DNA of 64,000 nt from Acidocella sp. (GCA_031291755.1 JARLIK010000021.1:1-64000), one strand, 5' to 3'; shown: positions 26,449-36,220, counted from the stretch's first letter. Program-made: numbers and translations. Notes: generated by a model from the letters alone, not told the origin.

Positions 26449-26991
26449 ATGAAACATTTATCCTCCCTGCCGGCCATCGCCGCCCTGCTCGCCCTCTCCG
26501 CTTGTGGTTTCTACAAGGCCAACTCGGATACCATCGTCCCGGTGGCGGTCCTCAACTGCCCGCATGTCGAGGTTCTCCAGCAGGCCAACGCCGTCACCGA
26601 ATTCCTGCCCGGCCGCTCCGATGTCGGGGCCCAGCTCACCACCGCGCAAATCACCGGGGTCGCGGGGTCCTGCCGCCCATCCGATGACCACACCACATCC
26701 AAAGTGACCTTCAAGGCCGGCTTCACCGCCACCAACGGCCCCGCCAACCATAGCCAGCCGGTCACGCTACCGTACTTTGTAGCGGTGACCAGCGACAACC
26801 GGATCATCGCCAAGGCCGACCACAGCATCACGCTGAAGTTTGGCGACAATGCCAACACCGCTAATGCCGATAGCCCGACCCTGTCCATCGACGTACCAAA
26901 CGATGACGCCAGCGGCACCTATGAGGTTTTGGTCGGCTTCCAGATGACCCCGGACCAGCTCGCCTACACCGCCGCCCACCCGGCGAATTAA
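26449..26991 (+). CDS. Predicted lipoprotein
   Basis: 180 aa from the ATG at 26449. A signal peptide with lipobox LSAC (Cys19) predicts a lipid-anchored envelope protein. The mature part is beta-rich (VTFKAGFTATNG, LPYFVAVTSDNRIIAKAD, GTYEVLVGFQMTPDQL), without repeats or known catalytic motifs. I do not recognise a named family. It is transcribed alone, divergent from thrB, and is followed by a gap and a convergent tRNA gene. Confidence 0.8.
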   Translation: MKHLSSLPAIAALLALSACGFYKANSDTIVPVAVLNCPHVEVLQQANAVTEFLPGRSDVGAQLTTAQITGVAGSCRPSDDHTTSKVTFKAGFTATNGPANHSQPVTLPYFVAVTSDNRIIAKADHSITLKFGDNANTANADSPTLSIDVPNDDASGTYEVLVGFQMTPDQLAYTAAHPAN

Positions 26992-27105
26992 ACGCAGACG
27001 TCCTTCAGGATCACACCCGCCCACCAAATCGCGTGGCTCACCCTCAGAGAAGAGAGATAAGCCACTGATTCAAATTAAATTATCCTGATATCAACCAGAA
27101 AAACC

Positions 27106-27180
27106 TGGTAGCGACGGACAGATTTGAACTGCCGACCAAGGGATTATGATTCCCCTGCTCTACCGCTGAGCTACGCCGCC
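27106..27180 (-). tRNA. tRNA-Met (anticodon CAT)
   Basis: 75 nt with CCA encoded. On the minus strand it reads GGCGGCG acceptor, TA, D-arm GCTC/GAGC, anticodon arm GGGGA-ATCATAA-TCCCT with anticodon CAT, T-arm GGCAG-TTCAAAT-CTGTC and ACCA end. All stems form, with G-U pairs at 1-72 and 5-68. The absence of the C1-A72 mismatch and of the three G-C pairs above the anticodon loop argues for elongator rather than initiator methionine. A lysidine-modified Ile tRNA also reads CAT and cannot be fully excluded. Confidence 0.93.
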
Positions 27181-27357
27181 ATACAGGGTGCCGCGCGGGG
27201 TAATCCGGCCCCGCCGCAAAGTCAACATCAACCGCCATCAATCCACAGTGCCGGGCCGCCCCGCGGCTTTTATCCCCATAGTGCACGGCGCCGGCTTTCC
27301 ACCGCCAAAACATCATAATTATTGTTATTTTATAAATACTTATAGAATTTAGTTTAT

Positions 27358-28092
27358 CTAAACTGCCAACAAGTCAGGCGCTGAATCCACAGACTTATCC
27401 ACACCCTCATCGTAAAAACATTCATTCAGCCGCGCCATGATTTCGGGGCGGTCAGTCCCCAATGGAATCGGCGGGTAAATCTTGATCCGCAGCCGCCCCG
27501 GGTATTTATGAAAGGCGTTACGGCCCCAGAACCGTCCGGAATCAGTCGCCGCCGGGATCACCGGCAAATGCAGCGCATTGGCCACCGCCACCACACCTGG
27601 CATCAGCGTGCCCCTGGTTCCGGGCGGCACCCGCGTACCTTCCGGGAAAATCACGATCTGCTTGCCCGCCTGCGCCACCTTTTTGCAATCCGCCACCAGC
27701 TTACGGATCGACATCGCGCCACCAGCGCGGTCCACCGGCACAAACCCGGCCGGCACCAGCAACGGTCCCACCAACGGCTGTTTCAGCAACTCCTTTTTCA
27801 GCACGTAGGCCATGTTGGGCAGCAACAGCAGCCAAACCATCGTATCAAAAGCCGACTGATGCTGGGCGGCGATCAAGGCGCTGCCTGAGACCGGCAAATA
27901 TTCCCGGCCGATAACCTCAACCTCAACCCCGCAAATCACCTTGAGCGACCAAATGGTAAAGCGGGACCACATAATTCCGGCGCCGATCACCTTGTGCGGC
28001 GCCACCAGCTTCAGCACCCGGCCATACACACTCAGCAGCGCACCGGTGCTGTACATCATAAGATTAAACACCGCCGACCTAACAACCAGCAT
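27358..28092 (-). CDS. plsC: 1-acyl-sn-glycerol-3-phosphate acyltransferase
   Basis: Makes phosphatidic acid at the inner membrane; 244 aa, with the ATG overlapping the upstream stop (TGATG). The HX4D acyltransferase motif is AAQHQSAFDTMVW near residue 77, the second block is AGFVPVDRAGG, and the third FPEGTRVPPGTRG near 148. An N-terminal hydrophobic stretch anchors it. It is last in the run ftsE-ftsX-ydcF-plsC, with overlapping junctions, linking lipid supply with envelope/division genes. Confidence 0.95.
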   Translation of the reverse strand: MLVVRSAVFNLMMYSTGALLSVYGRVLKLVAPHKVIGAGIMWSRFTIWSLKVICGVEVEVIGREYLPVSGSALIAAQHQSAFDTMVWLLLLPNMAYVLKKELLKQPLVGPLLVPAGFVPVDRAGGAMSIRKLVADCKKVAQAGKQIVIFPEGTRVPPGTRGTLMPGVVAVANALHLPVIPAATDSGRFWGRNAFHKYPGRLRIKIYPPIPLGTDRPEIMARLNECFYDEGVDKSVDSAPDLLAV

Positions 28093-28724
28093 CACCGGCG
28101 CACTCCCAAAGCTTCAAAAATCAACCCGGCCACGCCAGAACGTACCGCAAGGTATTTTGTATATTCAGCCGCCAGCAGCCGCAATGTTGAAAGCGCCAAC
28201 AGCGTTGTCATCGCCGGTGGCCGCACCGGATAGCCAATCAATTTTACGCCCGGCAAGTGCTGATGCAGCAGCCATATGGCGCGCGGCATGTGATAATCCG
28301 CTGTCACCACCAGCAACGAATGCATTTGATGCAGCCGGGCCCATGCCGCTGCCTCGAAGGCGTTGCCGATGGTGCTTTCCGCCGTGTGGCCAACCGTAAT
28401 GTCAGCGGCAAAATGCGTCGCGGCCGCCGCATCGTCGGTGGTGAAGTCGCCCAGATACGTGCCCCGCCCCGCACCGGATATCAGTAATAAAGGTGCGGCG
28501 CGGTCCGCCAATAAACCCAGTGCCGCGCTCACCCGGTCATCGCCGCCAGTAAGCACCACGATGCCATCGGCATGCGGTGGGGGCACGGGCGGTTCGGCCT
28601 GCGCGACCACCAGTGTGAACACGGCAAACCCCGCCAGCCAAACAAACCCCGCCAGTAGCGCACCCCATAGCAGCCAGCGCCAAACACCGCGGCGGCGCCG
28701 GTCATAAAGCCGCCGCCGGCGCAT
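28092..28724 (-). CDS. YdcF/SanA-family (DUF218) membrane protein
   Basis: 210 aa from the ATG at 28724, which overlaps the ftsX stop (TAATG); a longer frame would run into ftsX. A basic N-terminus (MRRRRLYDRRRRG) and one membrane helix (WLLWGALLAGFVWLAGFAVF) precede the DUF218 domain, with ADGIVVLTGGDDRVSAAL, ADITVGHTAESTIGNAFEAA and LLVVTADYHMPRAIWLLHQH. Such proteins are implicated in cell-envelope barrier function; the enzyme activity is not known. It sits between ftsX and plsC. Confidence 0.9.
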   Translation of the reverse strand: MRRRRLYDRRRRGVWRWLLWGALLAGFVWLAGFAVFTLVVAQAEPPVPPPHADGIVVLTGGDDRVSAALGLLADRAAPLLLISGAGRGTYLGDFTTDDAAAATHFAADITVGHTAESTIGNAFEAAAWARLHQMHSLLVVTADYHMPRAIWLLHQHLPGVKLIGYPVRPPAMTTLLALSTLRLLAAEYTKYLAVRSGVAGLIFEALGVRR

Positions 28725-29611
28725 TACTTCAGCCGCCGCAACCAGCCGCGCACGGTCTGCTGCGTGGTCACCCAGCCGATCGCCGCTGCCATCAGAGGAA
28801 TAGTTGGCAGAATCAGCCATAATACCGGCGGCAGCACCGGCCATGCGGTGTTGGCCACCACCCCGCTGAAGGGCGCTGCGAGATTGGCCAGCCAGAACAG
28901 CACCGGCAATGCACAGGCAGTGCCCAGCAATGAACCAATGGCCGTTAACATGGTGGCGCGCCGGGCGAAGCGGCTGGCGATGTCAGAATCCAGCGCGCCC
29001 AGACCGTGAATGATCTCCACCGCCTCGCGCCGCTGCGCCAACCCGGCGCGGGTCGCCACCGCCACCACCGCCACCGCCACCAGCGCCACGATCAGCAGCA
29101 CCGACAAGGCTGAAGCCTGCAGACTGGCGGTCAGCGCCGCCACCCGCGCCGCCCAGCGCTCGCCGGTTTCCGCCAATGTGCCGGGAGCAACCGCGTCCAG
29201 CGCCGTCCGCAACCCATCGGGCGAGCCGCTGCCTACCCATTGCGCGGTGATCACCGCGGGCACCGGCATGCCCAGAGACGCCACATCAGCCCCCAGCCAT
29301 GGCCGCAGCAAATTATTGATCTCGGCAGCGCTCAGCACATGCGGCGCCTGCACCTGCGGCGACTTGGCCAATATATCATACACCGCCTGCTCACGCGGCG
29401 TGCTGCCGCCCACTGCATTGTCACCGGGTTCGGGCACCTGCACCGTCAAATCAATGCCAGTATCATGGTTCCATTGCGCCGCCAGCGATGCCGCCGCCAG
29501 CGTACCGGCAATCGCCAGCGCCGCCAGAAAGCTCATCGCCGCCACCAGCACCGGCAACAGCCGGTCCGCCATGGCGGTGCGCAAACCTAAATGATCCATG
29601 CGCCTTGCCAT
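28724..29611 (-). CDS. ftsX: Cell division ABC transporter permease-like protein FtsX
   Basis: 295 aa. An N-terminal helix (LLPVLVAAMSFLAALAIAGTL) is followed by a periplasmic loop of about 120 residues and three C-terminal helices, the FtsX layout (for example ALSVLLIVALVAVAVVAVAT and TMLTAIGSLLGTACALPVLF). With FtsE it signals to septal peptidoglycan hydrolases through the periplasmic loop. The ATG follows the ftsE stop directly, with no gap. Sequence conservation in FtsX is low, so the neighbour is an important part of the evidence. Confidence 0.92.
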   Translation of the reverse strand: MARRMDHLGLRTAMADRLLPVLVAAMSFLAALAIAGTLAAASLAAQWNHDTGIDLTVQVPEPGDNAVGGSTPREQAVYDILAKSPQVQAPHVLSAAEINNLLRPWLGADVASLGMPVPAVITAQWVGSGSPDGLRTALDAVAPGTLAETGERWAARVAALTASLQASALSVLLIVALVAVAVVAVATRAGLAQRREAVEIIHGLGALDSDIASRFARRATMLTAIGSLLGTACALPVLFWLANLAAPFSGVVANTAWPVLPPVLWLILPTIPLMAAAIGWVTTQQTVRGWLRRLK

Positions 29612-30313
29612 CTAGCGGCCCCACACCAGAGATTCATCCAAGGCCAGCATGCCCCGGGCAATTTCCAGCCTTGGCGCCGGATACTCCGCCACCAGCCGCT
29701 TGCTATGCGTGGCCACCACCACGGTGGTGCCCATTTTGTTTAGCCCAATGATCAGCATCATCAGCCGGTCGGCCTGGGCGTCATCCAGATTGCCGGTTGG
29801 TTCATCGGCCAGAAATAGCTTCGGCCGGTTCACCACCGCCCGGGCGATCGCCACCCGCTGCTGCTCGCCGCCGGACAGTTCGGCGGGCCTGCGCTCCATC
29901 TTGCCCGCCAGCCCTACCCAATGCAGCAGCTCCGTCACGTCAGACTTCACCTGCCCCTCGGTGCGCCGGGCCAATCGCATCGGCAAAGCCACGTTGTCAA
30001 AAGCTGAGAGATGCTCGAGCAACCGAAAATCCTGAAACACCACGCCGATCCGCCGCCGCAGCAAAGCCGCCTCGCGCCGCTCCATGCTGGCGGCATTGGT
30101 GCCCAGCAGTTCAATTTTGCCCCGGCTGGGTTGCTCAGCCAGATACATCAGCTTCAGCACGCTGGTTTTGCCCGCGCCTGAGGTGCCGGTCAGCCAGCGG
30201 AACCCGCCCTGCGGGATTTCAAAGCTCATATGGCTGATGATGGCAGGCGATTCCGTGCCAACCGCGCCGCTGGACCGATGATATTGCAACCAAACATCGT
30301 CAAACCGCACCAT
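29612..30313 (-). CDS. ftsE: Cell division ATP-binding protein FtsE
   Basis: 233 aa ABC ATPase. Walker A is [15 protein letters not shown] near residue 41, the signature [16 protein letters not shown] near 146, Walker [14 protein letters not shown] near 167 and the switch His in VVVATHSKR. The [10 protein letters not shown] form is typical of the FtsE/LolD group. It pairs with FtsX to control cell-wall hydrolysis during division. It is the first gene of a four-gene minus-strand run, and a zinc-ribbon membrane protein is divergent. Confidence 0.95.
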   Translation of the reverse strand: MVRFDDVWLQYHRSSGAVGTESPAIISHMSFEIPQGGFRWLTGTSGAGKTSVLKLMYLAEQPSRGKIELLGTNAASMERREAALLRRRIGVVFQDFRLLEHLSAFDNVALPMRLARRTEGQVKSDVTELLHWVGLAGKMERRPAELSGGEQQRVAIARAVVNRPKLFLADEPTGNLDDAQADRLMMLIIGLNKMGTTVVVATHSKRLVAEYPAPRLEIARGMLALDESLVWGR

Positions 30314-30465
30314 ACTTCAGCCTCGCCCTTTGGTCTTTTCTGCCGCCCTGGTCCCGCGTTCGGCAAGCGATTTTCATAAAATTTTTCAATCTTAACGTTC
30401 TAGAGTGCAATTCTAGCTGCAACTCTGTTGCACCAGGCGCATTAAAATGTCATTTCTCGCGCACC

Positions 30466-31155
30466 ATGCGAATTTCATGCCCCGGCTGCCAAACTGATTA
30501 TGATGTGCCCGACGCCGCCTTCGCAGGCCGAGCGAGGACGCTGCGCTGCCAGCAATGCAATCACCAGTGGCAGGTTGCACCGCCAATAGCACTGACCGAG
30601 CCGCCAGTCGCGCCACGGTTTGCACCGGCTCCGTCCGCTTGGCCGGCCGCTGAAGCGCCCGCTGCTGCCACCGCCGGCCGCAGCGTTTATGACGATATGC
30701 CCAGGGTCATGGAACGTCCCAGCTACGCGCCGCTGCCCGAATCGGCGCCACGCGCCCCGGCTTGGCCTGGCCCCGCCAACGAGGACCCCGCGCATGACCC
30801 GTTCACCTACGCGGGCCCCAGCAGCACGGCGGAAATCCTCGCCAGCCTGGCCCGCAACGCCAATGCCGAACCAGACCCCAACCCTTACGCCGACACCGGC
30901 AACGAAGCCGACGGTAACCGCGATACCGCAGACCTGCCCGGCAATGAGGAACGCTTCGCCGCTCTGGTGAAATCCTCGCGCGCCCCGGACGAGGATGAGC
31001 GCCGCGGCCGTTCTGGTATCTTCACCACGTTCATCATCCTGGTGTTCATCTTCGGCGGCATCTATGCGGACCGCACGCAGGTCATGCACATCATCCCAGC
31101 GTCGGCCCCGTTCTTCGCCGGGGTCGATCATCTGTTCGGAATTCAGCCTAAATAA
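30466..31155 (+). CDS. MJ0042-type zinc-ribbon membrane protein
   Basis: 229 aa. The N-terminus MRISCPGCQTDYDVPD ... LRCQQCNHQW holds the two CxxC pairs of a zinc-ribbon. A long Ala/Pro-rich acidic linker follows, and a single C-terminal membrane helix (FTTFIILVFIFGGIYA) near 185-200 anchors the protein, with the zinc-ribbon on the cytoplasmic side. This type sits divergent from ftsEX in many alphaproteobacteria, suggesting a link with division, but the function is not established. Confidence 0.92.
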   Translation: MRISCPGCQTDYDVPDAAFAGRARTLRCQQCNHQWQVAPPIALTEPPVAPRFAPAPSAWPAAEAPAAATAGRSVYDDMPRVMERPSYAPLPESAPRAPAWPGPANEDPAHDPFTYAGPSSTAEILASLARNANAEPDPNPYADTGNEADGNRDTADLPGNEERFAALVKSSRAPDEDERRGRSGIFTTFIILVFIFGGIYADRTQVMHIIPASAPFFAGVDHLFGIQPK

Positions 31156-31198
31156 CCGCTAAATAGCGTACGGGGGCAATGACCCCCGGCTTGGCATT

Positions 31199-32812
31199 TC
31201 AGGCCGCTGCCCTGATGGCGGCAGCCTTCACATCATCGCCCACCAAATCAGCGAAGCTGGCGAAGTTTTCCTCAAACTGCGTCACCAAATCGGCTGCAGC
31301 CTTATCGTACGCTGCTTTGTCAGTCCAGGCGGAACGCGGGTCAAGCACCTCGGTCGGCACATCGGCCACCTGTTCCGGCACGCCGAGGCCAAAGAACGGA
31401 TCGTGCCGGAAGCTGCCCTTATCAAGCTCGCCATTCAGCGCCGCCCGCAGCAGCGCGCGCGTATGCTTGATCGACATGCGCTTGCCCACACCGTAAGCGC
31501 CACCGGTCCAGCCGGTATTCACCAGCCAGCATGACACCCCATGCTCGGCGATCAGTTTTTCAAGCAGCTTACCGTAAACCGCCGGATGCCGCGGCAGGAA
31601 CGGCGCGCCAAAACAGGTTGAGAACGTCGCTTGCGGCTCAGCGCCCATGCCTTTCTCGGTCCCCGCCACCCGCGCGGTGTAGCCGGACATGAAGTGATAC
31701 ATCGCCTGGCTTGGGTTGAGCTTGGAAATCGGCGGCAGCACCCCGAACGCATCGGCGGTCAGCATAAATAAATTCTTCGGAATCGTCCCCCGGCCGGACA
31801 ATTCCACATTGGGAATAAATTCCACCGGATAACAGGCGCGGGTGTTCTCAGTATAGGTCTGGTCGGTGAGGTCCAAATTCCCCTGCGGGTCGGCCACCAC
31901 ATTTTCCAGCACGGTGCCAAAGCGGTGCGACGCCGCCCAGATTTCCGGCTCGGCGCTCTGCGAAAGATCAATCACCTTGGCATAGCAGCCGCCTTCAAAA
32001 TTAAACACGCCGGTGCTCGCCCAGCCATGCTCATCATCGCCGATCAAACGCCGCGCGGGGTCAGACGAGAGCGTGGTTTTACCAGTGCCAGAAAGCCCAA
32101 AGAACAAGGCAGAATCTTCATTTTTACCAATGTTGGCGCTGCAGTGCATCGGCAGCACACCCTTCGCTGGCAAAATCCAGTTCATCACCGTGAAGATGGA
32201 TTTTTTAATCTCACCCGCATATTGCGTTCCCGCAATGACAATCAGCTTCTCGGCAAATGACAGCACAATCGCGGTGGTGCCATTGACACCATCAATCACC
32301 GGATCGGTCTCAAATTCCGGCGCGTGCAAAATCACATAATCCGGCACAAACCCGGCCAGTTCAGCCGCCGGCGGGCGGATGAACATGTTGCGCGCAAACA
32401 AAGCCTGCCAGGCGCCGGTGGTCACCAGCCGCACTCGGATCCGATTCGCCGGGTCGGCGCCAGCGTATAAATCCTGGGTGAACAACTCGCGGCCCTGCAA
32501 ATAAGCCTGCACCCGGCCCTTCAGCATCGCAAATTTAGCTTCAGACATTTTCTGGTTGACCTTGCCCCACCAGACATCGCCCGTGGTGGCCGGCTCATCC
32601 ACGACATATTTATCGCCCACCGAACGGCCAGTATGAACGCCGGTGCGCACGATGATCGCGCCATCGGCCGACAGCCGGCCTTCACCTTTGCGCAGCGAAT
32701 GCGCCACCAGTGCCGGTGCCGTAAGGTTGGCATGCAGGCAGGCGGCCACCCGGATACCGGAGCCTGCCAGCGGCGTAGCATCATGCAGCGGGGCAGTGTT
32801 GGCGTTTGTCAC
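31199..32812 (-). CDS. pckA: Phosphoenolpyruvate carboxykinase (ATP)
   Basis: Converts oxaloacetate and ATP to phosphoenolpyruvate, the first committed step of gluconeogenesis; 537 aa, full length. The P-loop FFGLSGTGKTTLSSDP is near residue 240, followed by the kinase-2 site LIGDDEHGW, and the substrate-binding sequence AGTQYAGEIKKSIFTVMNW near 196 is present. The start is GTG at 32812 with AAGGA about ten bases upstream. In many alphaproteobacteria it lies near the ChvG/ChvI genes, as here, with one PNPOx-like gene between. Confidence 0.97.
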   Translation of the reverse strand: MTNANTAPLHDATPLAGSGIRVAACLHANLTAPALVAHSLRKGEGRLSADGAIIVRTGVHTGRSVGDKYVVDEPATTGDVWWGKVNQKMSEAKFAMLKGRVQAYLQGRELFTQDLYAGADPANRIRVRLVTTGAWQALFARNMFIRPPAAELAGFVPDYVILHAPEFETDPVIDGVNGTTAIVLSFAEKLIVIAGTQYAGEIKKSIFTVMNWILPAKGVLPMHCSANIGKNEDSALFFGLSGTGKTTLSSDPARRLIGDDEHGWASTGVFNFEGGCYAKVIDLSQSAEPEIWAASHRFGTVLENVVADPQGNLDLTDQTYTENTRACYPVEFIPNVELSGRGTIPKNLFMLTADAFGVLPPISKLNPSQAMYHFMSGYTARVAGTEKGMGAEPQATFSTCFGAPFLPRHPAVYGKLLEKLIAEHGVSCWLVNTGWTGGAYGVGKRMSIKHTRALLRAALNGELDKGSFRHDPFFGLGVPEQVADVPTEVLDPRSAWTDKAAYDKAAADLVTQFEENFASFADLVGDDVKAAAIRAAA

Positions 32813-32938
32813 TTGTTAGTTTTCCTTGGACTGGGATTAAATTAGTCTGTCTTCATAAGCATCTCACCATGTGGCATCAACCGTTCCATTTCCTTAAAGC
32901 CGGGAAATTCGTTGACGCAACGCAGCAAAACCAAGGGC

Positions 32939-33409
32939 TTATGGTGAAATTACCGCCGCAGCCCTGAGTTTTTCAATATCCAGCCGCGCCGCCGCTGCAA
33001 ACCCGCCAACATAGTGCGCAGCCCGCACATCCATGCGCCAAAACGCAAAATCGGTGAAATCAGCATACTGGCTGGCATAAGGATGCGCCACCATAAAAGC
33101 CGCCCGCACGCTGGGGTCAGCGCTCATGGCCGCCGTGCCGGTTAAACAAAGCCGGGGCGCGGTCTGCGGATTAGCATCCACCGCTTGCCCAACCACCAGC
33201 AGAGAACAGGCGGCATTGCGTTTTAACTGGCGCGTATGGCCCGATAAGGTTGACAGCAGCAATACCGGCGACAGGTCCGGCAATAACGCAAATGTCACCA
33301 GGGCGGCAAACGGCACATTATCCTGTGCGGTGGCCAAAGTGGCCGCATTGGCGGTGCGCAGCAGCATAACTGCCTCATTATAAAAATCCCGCTCTTGCGC
33401 TATTGCCAT
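32939..33409 (-). CDS. Pyridoxamine 5'-phosphate oxidase-like (HugZ-type) protein
   Basis: 156 aa from the ATG at 33409. The PNPOx split-barrel pattern is clear: [58 protein letters not shown] and the C-terminal [20 protein letters not shown]. The last block is typical of HugZ/pyridoxamine-oxidase-family proteins that bind FMN or haem. The substrate is not known. It is divergent from the chvI-like gene, with 48 bp between the two starts, so their promoters overlap. Confidence 0.88.
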   Translation of the reverse strand: MAIAQERDFYNEAVMLLRTANAATLATAQDNVPFAALVTFALLPDLSPVLLLSTLSGHTRQLKRNAACSLLVVGQAVDANPQTAPRLCLTGTAAMSADPSVRAAFMVAHPYASQYADFTDFAFWRMDVRAAHYVGGFAAAARLDIEKLRAAAVISP

Positions 33410-33457
33410 AATCCGGTCACTCCCGCCCTGCATATCAGCCCTTATGAGCTTTACCGC

Positions 33458-34150
33458 ATGAAACAGACAATCGCCCTGGTCGATGACGACCGCAACATCT
33501 TGATCTCCGTCCAGATGACCCTGGAGCAGGAGGGTTTTTCGGTGGTCACCTATACCGATGGCGAGAGCGCCTTGCAGGCGCTGCTCGCCAAACCGGTGGA
33601 TCTGGCCGTGCTGGACATTAAAATGCCCCGTATGGATGGCATGGAGCTGCTACAAAAGCTGCGCACCCGCACCGCCATGCCGGTGATCTTCCTCACCTCC
33701 AAGGATGATGAGCTCGACGAGCTGATGGGCCTGCGCCTCGGCGCCGACGATTACATCACCAAGCCCTTCAGCCAGCGGCTGCTGCTGGAGCGCATCCGCG
33801 CTTTGTTGCGCCGTAACGAGGCCACCAAGGCCGGTGCCGCCCCCGCCGCCGTCATCACCCGCGGCAACCTCACGCTCGATGAAACCAAGCACCAATGCCT
33901 TTGGAAGGGCCTCGATATCCAGCTCACCGTGACGGAGTTTTTGCTGGTCAAGGCGCTCGCCGCCCGCCCCGGCATGGTAAAATCACGCGACCAGCTCATC
34001 GACGCTGCCTATGGTGAAAATGTCTATGTCGATGACCGCACCATCGACAGCCACGTAAAGCGCCTGCGCAAAAAATTCCGCCAAGAGGATGACACGTTCG
34101 ACCAGATCGAAACCCTGTACGGCATCGGCTACCGCTACAAGGAAGCTTGA
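33458..34150 (+). CDS. chvI: Response regulator, ChvI-like (OmpR family)
   Basis: 230 aa from the ATG at 33458. The receiver domain (about 1-120) has ALVDDDRN (acidic pocket), phospho-acceptor Asp in [13 protein letters not shown], Thr/Ser in [10 protein letters not shown] and Lys in DYITKPFS. The C-terminal winged helix has [20 protein letters not shown] and [18 protein letters not shown]. The [16 protein letters not shown] text is highly characteristic of ChvI. It controls acid and envelope responses in relatives. The paired kinase follows 10 bp downstream. Confidence 0.93.
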   Translation: MKQTIALVDDDRNILISVQMTLEQEGFSVVTYTDGESALQALLAKPVDLAVLDIKMPRMDGMELLQKLRTRTAMPVIFLTSKDDELDELMGLRLGADDYITKPFSQRLLLERIRALLRRNEATKAGAAPAAVITRGNLTLDETKHQCLWKGLDIQLTVTEFLLVKALAARPGMVKSRDQLIDAAYGENVYVDDRTIDSHVKRLRKKFRQEDDTFDQIETLYGIGYRYKEA

Positions 34151-34160
34151 AGGTCCGCCA

Positions 34161-35798
34161 ATGACCAAGCGCACCCGCCTCTCACGCCTGCTGCGCGATA
34201 TTCTGCTGGTGAATTTGCTCCCCGTCGCGCTGATTTTCGCAGCACTATTTTACCTGGACCAATACCAGCAGGGCCTGCTCTCCGCTGAGGTCTCGGCCCT
34301 GCGCGAGCAAGCCCGGATTTTCGCCGGCGCCCTCAGCCAAAGTGCCGTGCAAAACAACCAGGCGGGTCAGCCCGCTTTGAACCCGGACCTCGCCCAGCCG
34401 CTGCTGTACCAGCTCATCGACCCGACCCCGAACGCGCAAGCCCTCATCTACGGGCCGGATGGCCAGATCATCGCCAACTCACGCGTCCACCCTGGCCCCG
34501 GTGGCGCCATCATCACCGAGCCGCTGGCCGCCGCCCCGCCTTCCAATTTGTTCAACCGGCTGGTTGGTTATGCCTACGACCATATTTCTGGCGCTCTGGC
34601 GCAGCCACAAGATGATTCCGGCCTGATCGGCTCGGGCGCTGGTGAGAACCCTAACACCCTGGGCTGGCAGCCGGACGCCCGTGAGGCCCTGCAACTCACC
34701 TCTGTTTCCCCCAACCAAGAGGCCCCGCCCTATGTGCGCCGCAGTGCCGATGGCCAGTTACTGGTGACGGTGGCGGAGCCGATCAGCCGCAGCCAGCAGA
34801 ATGTCGGCACCGTGCTACTCACCCGCGAGGCCGGTGGGGTGGACCGGGCGGTACTGGCGATCCGGATTTCCATCCTGGGATTATTCGCGCTGGCTCTGGG
34901 TCTCACCGTCATCGTCTCTTTCTATCTCGCCCGCACCATCGCCAGCCCGATTCTGCGCTTGGCCAACGCCGCCACCCTGATGCGCGAAGGCCGCGCCCGC
35001 ACCACTGCGCTGCCGGAGGCCATCATCGAGCGCAACGACGAGATCGGCACGCTGGCCCGCGCCCTTGATGGCTCCTCGAAAGCCCTGTGGGCACGGATGG
35101 ACGCGATCGAGCAATTCGCCGCCGATGTCAGCCACGAGATTAAAAACCCGCTGTCTTCGATCCGCTCGGCCATCGAGACCCTCTCCCGCGTCGAGGACCC
35201 CACCCGCGCTACCCGTCTGCTGGCGATCGTTACGCAGGATGTCGCCCGGCTGGACCGGCTGATCACTGATATTTCAGACTCATCACGCCTGGATTCCGAA
35301 CTCTCGCGCACCCGCATGGAGGTGATCGACTTAGCCCCGATCCTGGAAACCCTCACCGAAATGCATGACGCTACCCGCAAGGACAACGGCCCGCGCATGG
35401 TGCTGGACAGCCCCGGTGTAGGCCTGACCGTGCGCGGCGTGGAATCCCGGCTGGTGCAAGTGCTGCGTAACCTGATCGGCAACGCCATCTCCTTCAGCCC
35501 GGAGAATGGCCTGATCTGGCTGCGCGGCCGGGAAACCGGCGGCATCGTGGAGCTGGCGGTCGAGGATGAAGGCCCCGGCATCCCGGATGCCAAGCTCGAT
35601 GGTATTTTTGACCGGTTTTACTCCGAGCGCCCCACCTCGGAGCAATTCGGCAGCCACTCCGGGCTGGGGCTGTCCATCTCGCGCCAGATCATCGAGGCCC
35701 ACATGGGCCGCATCTCAGCCGAAAACCGCCGCGACGCCGATGGCAACATCATCGGCGCCCGCTTCGTGATCCGCCTGCCGAAAGCCGAGACAGACTAA
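34161..35798 (+). CDS. chvG: Sensor histidine kinase, ChvG-like
   Basis: 545 aa from the ATG at 34161. Two membrane helices (DILLVNLLPVALIFAALFYL and LGLFALALGLTVIVSFYLA) flank a periplasmic sensor domain of about 220 residues. HAMP follows, then the HisKA box FAADVSHEIKNPLSSIRSAI with the phospho-His near 350. The ATPase domain has the N box NLIGNAISFSP, G1 DEGPGIPD and G2 HSGLGLSISRQI. It phosphorylates ChvI. In many relatives hprK and PTS genes follow; here a short hypothetical gene and DUF2244 follow instead. Confidence 0.93.
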   Translation: MTKRTRLSRLLRDILLVNLLPVALIFAALFYLDQYQQGLLSAEVSALREQARIFAGALSQSAVQNNQAGQPALNPDLAQPLLYQLIDPTPNAQALIYGPDGQIIANSRVHPGPGGAIITEPLAAAPPSNLFNRLVGYAYDHISGALAQPQDDSGLIGSGAGENPNTLGWQPDAREALQLTSVSPNQEAPPYVRRSADGQLLVTVAEPISRSQQNVGTVLLTREAGGVDRAVLAIRISILGLFALALGLTVIVSFYLARTIASPILRLANAATLMREGRARTTALPEAIIERNDEIGTLARALDGSSKALWARMDAIEQFAADVSHEIKNPLSSIRSAIETLSRVEDPTRATRLLAIVTQDVARLDRLITDISDSSRLDSELSRTRMEVIDLAPILETLTEMHDATRKDNGPRMVLDSPGVGLTVRGVESRLVQVLRNLIGNAISFSPENGLIWLRGRETGGIVELAVEDEGPGIPDAKLDGIFDRFYSERPTSEQFGSHSGLGLSISRQIIEAHMGRISAENRRDADGNIIGARFVIRLPKAETD

Positions 35799-35821
35799 CA
35801 AATCCGGCCTATGCTGCGCCG

Positions 35822-36220
35822 ATGTTCGACAGCACGTCCTGGCCGCAACCACCAAAACCATCCCGGCTCAGCCGCGGCGGATCATGGGCGGCGTTCATCT
35901 GTTTGGGCCTCGCCGCCGCCATGGCCGCCGCCGGGGCAGCCATCCCGCAAAACCCCAGCGCCGTCATCCGCTCGCCCAATCATCTGCGCCAGATTGAGGT
36001 TTTCACCCACCCTTCCGGCACCATCGATTTCTACCTTGCCAACGCCGGTTTTCGCGACCCGCATAAACACCGGCTGATCGCGGTTGTTACCGGTGCCGCA
36101 AGCTGGCAGGTACAGTGGCAAGGCAACGAAGCTGCTAATTTCAAAATCCACCCGGCAGCCGCCGAAATCATGCCGCAGCCTGACCACGGCTTGCGGACAA
36201 ACTTTACGCTCAGCCCATAA
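35822..36220 (+). CDS. Hypothetical single-helix protein
   Basis: 132 aa, no recognised family. A Ser/Pro-rich N-terminus is followed by one membrane helix or uncleaved signal (WAAFICLGLAAAMAAAGAAI), then a short predominantly beta exported part (IEVFTHPSGTIDFYLANAGF, HRLIAVVTGAASWQVQWQG). It starts 23 bp after chvG on the same strand and is probably in that transcript. It ends convergent with the DUF2244 gene. It is real by spacing and coding character rather than by homology. Confidence 0.55.
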   Translation: MFDSTSWPQPPKPSRLSRGGSWAAFICLGLAAAMAAAGAAIPQNPSAVIRSPNHLRQIEVFTHPSGTIDFYLANAGFRDPHKHRLIAVVTGAASWQVQWQGNEAANFKIHPAAAEIMPQPDHGLRTNFTLSP

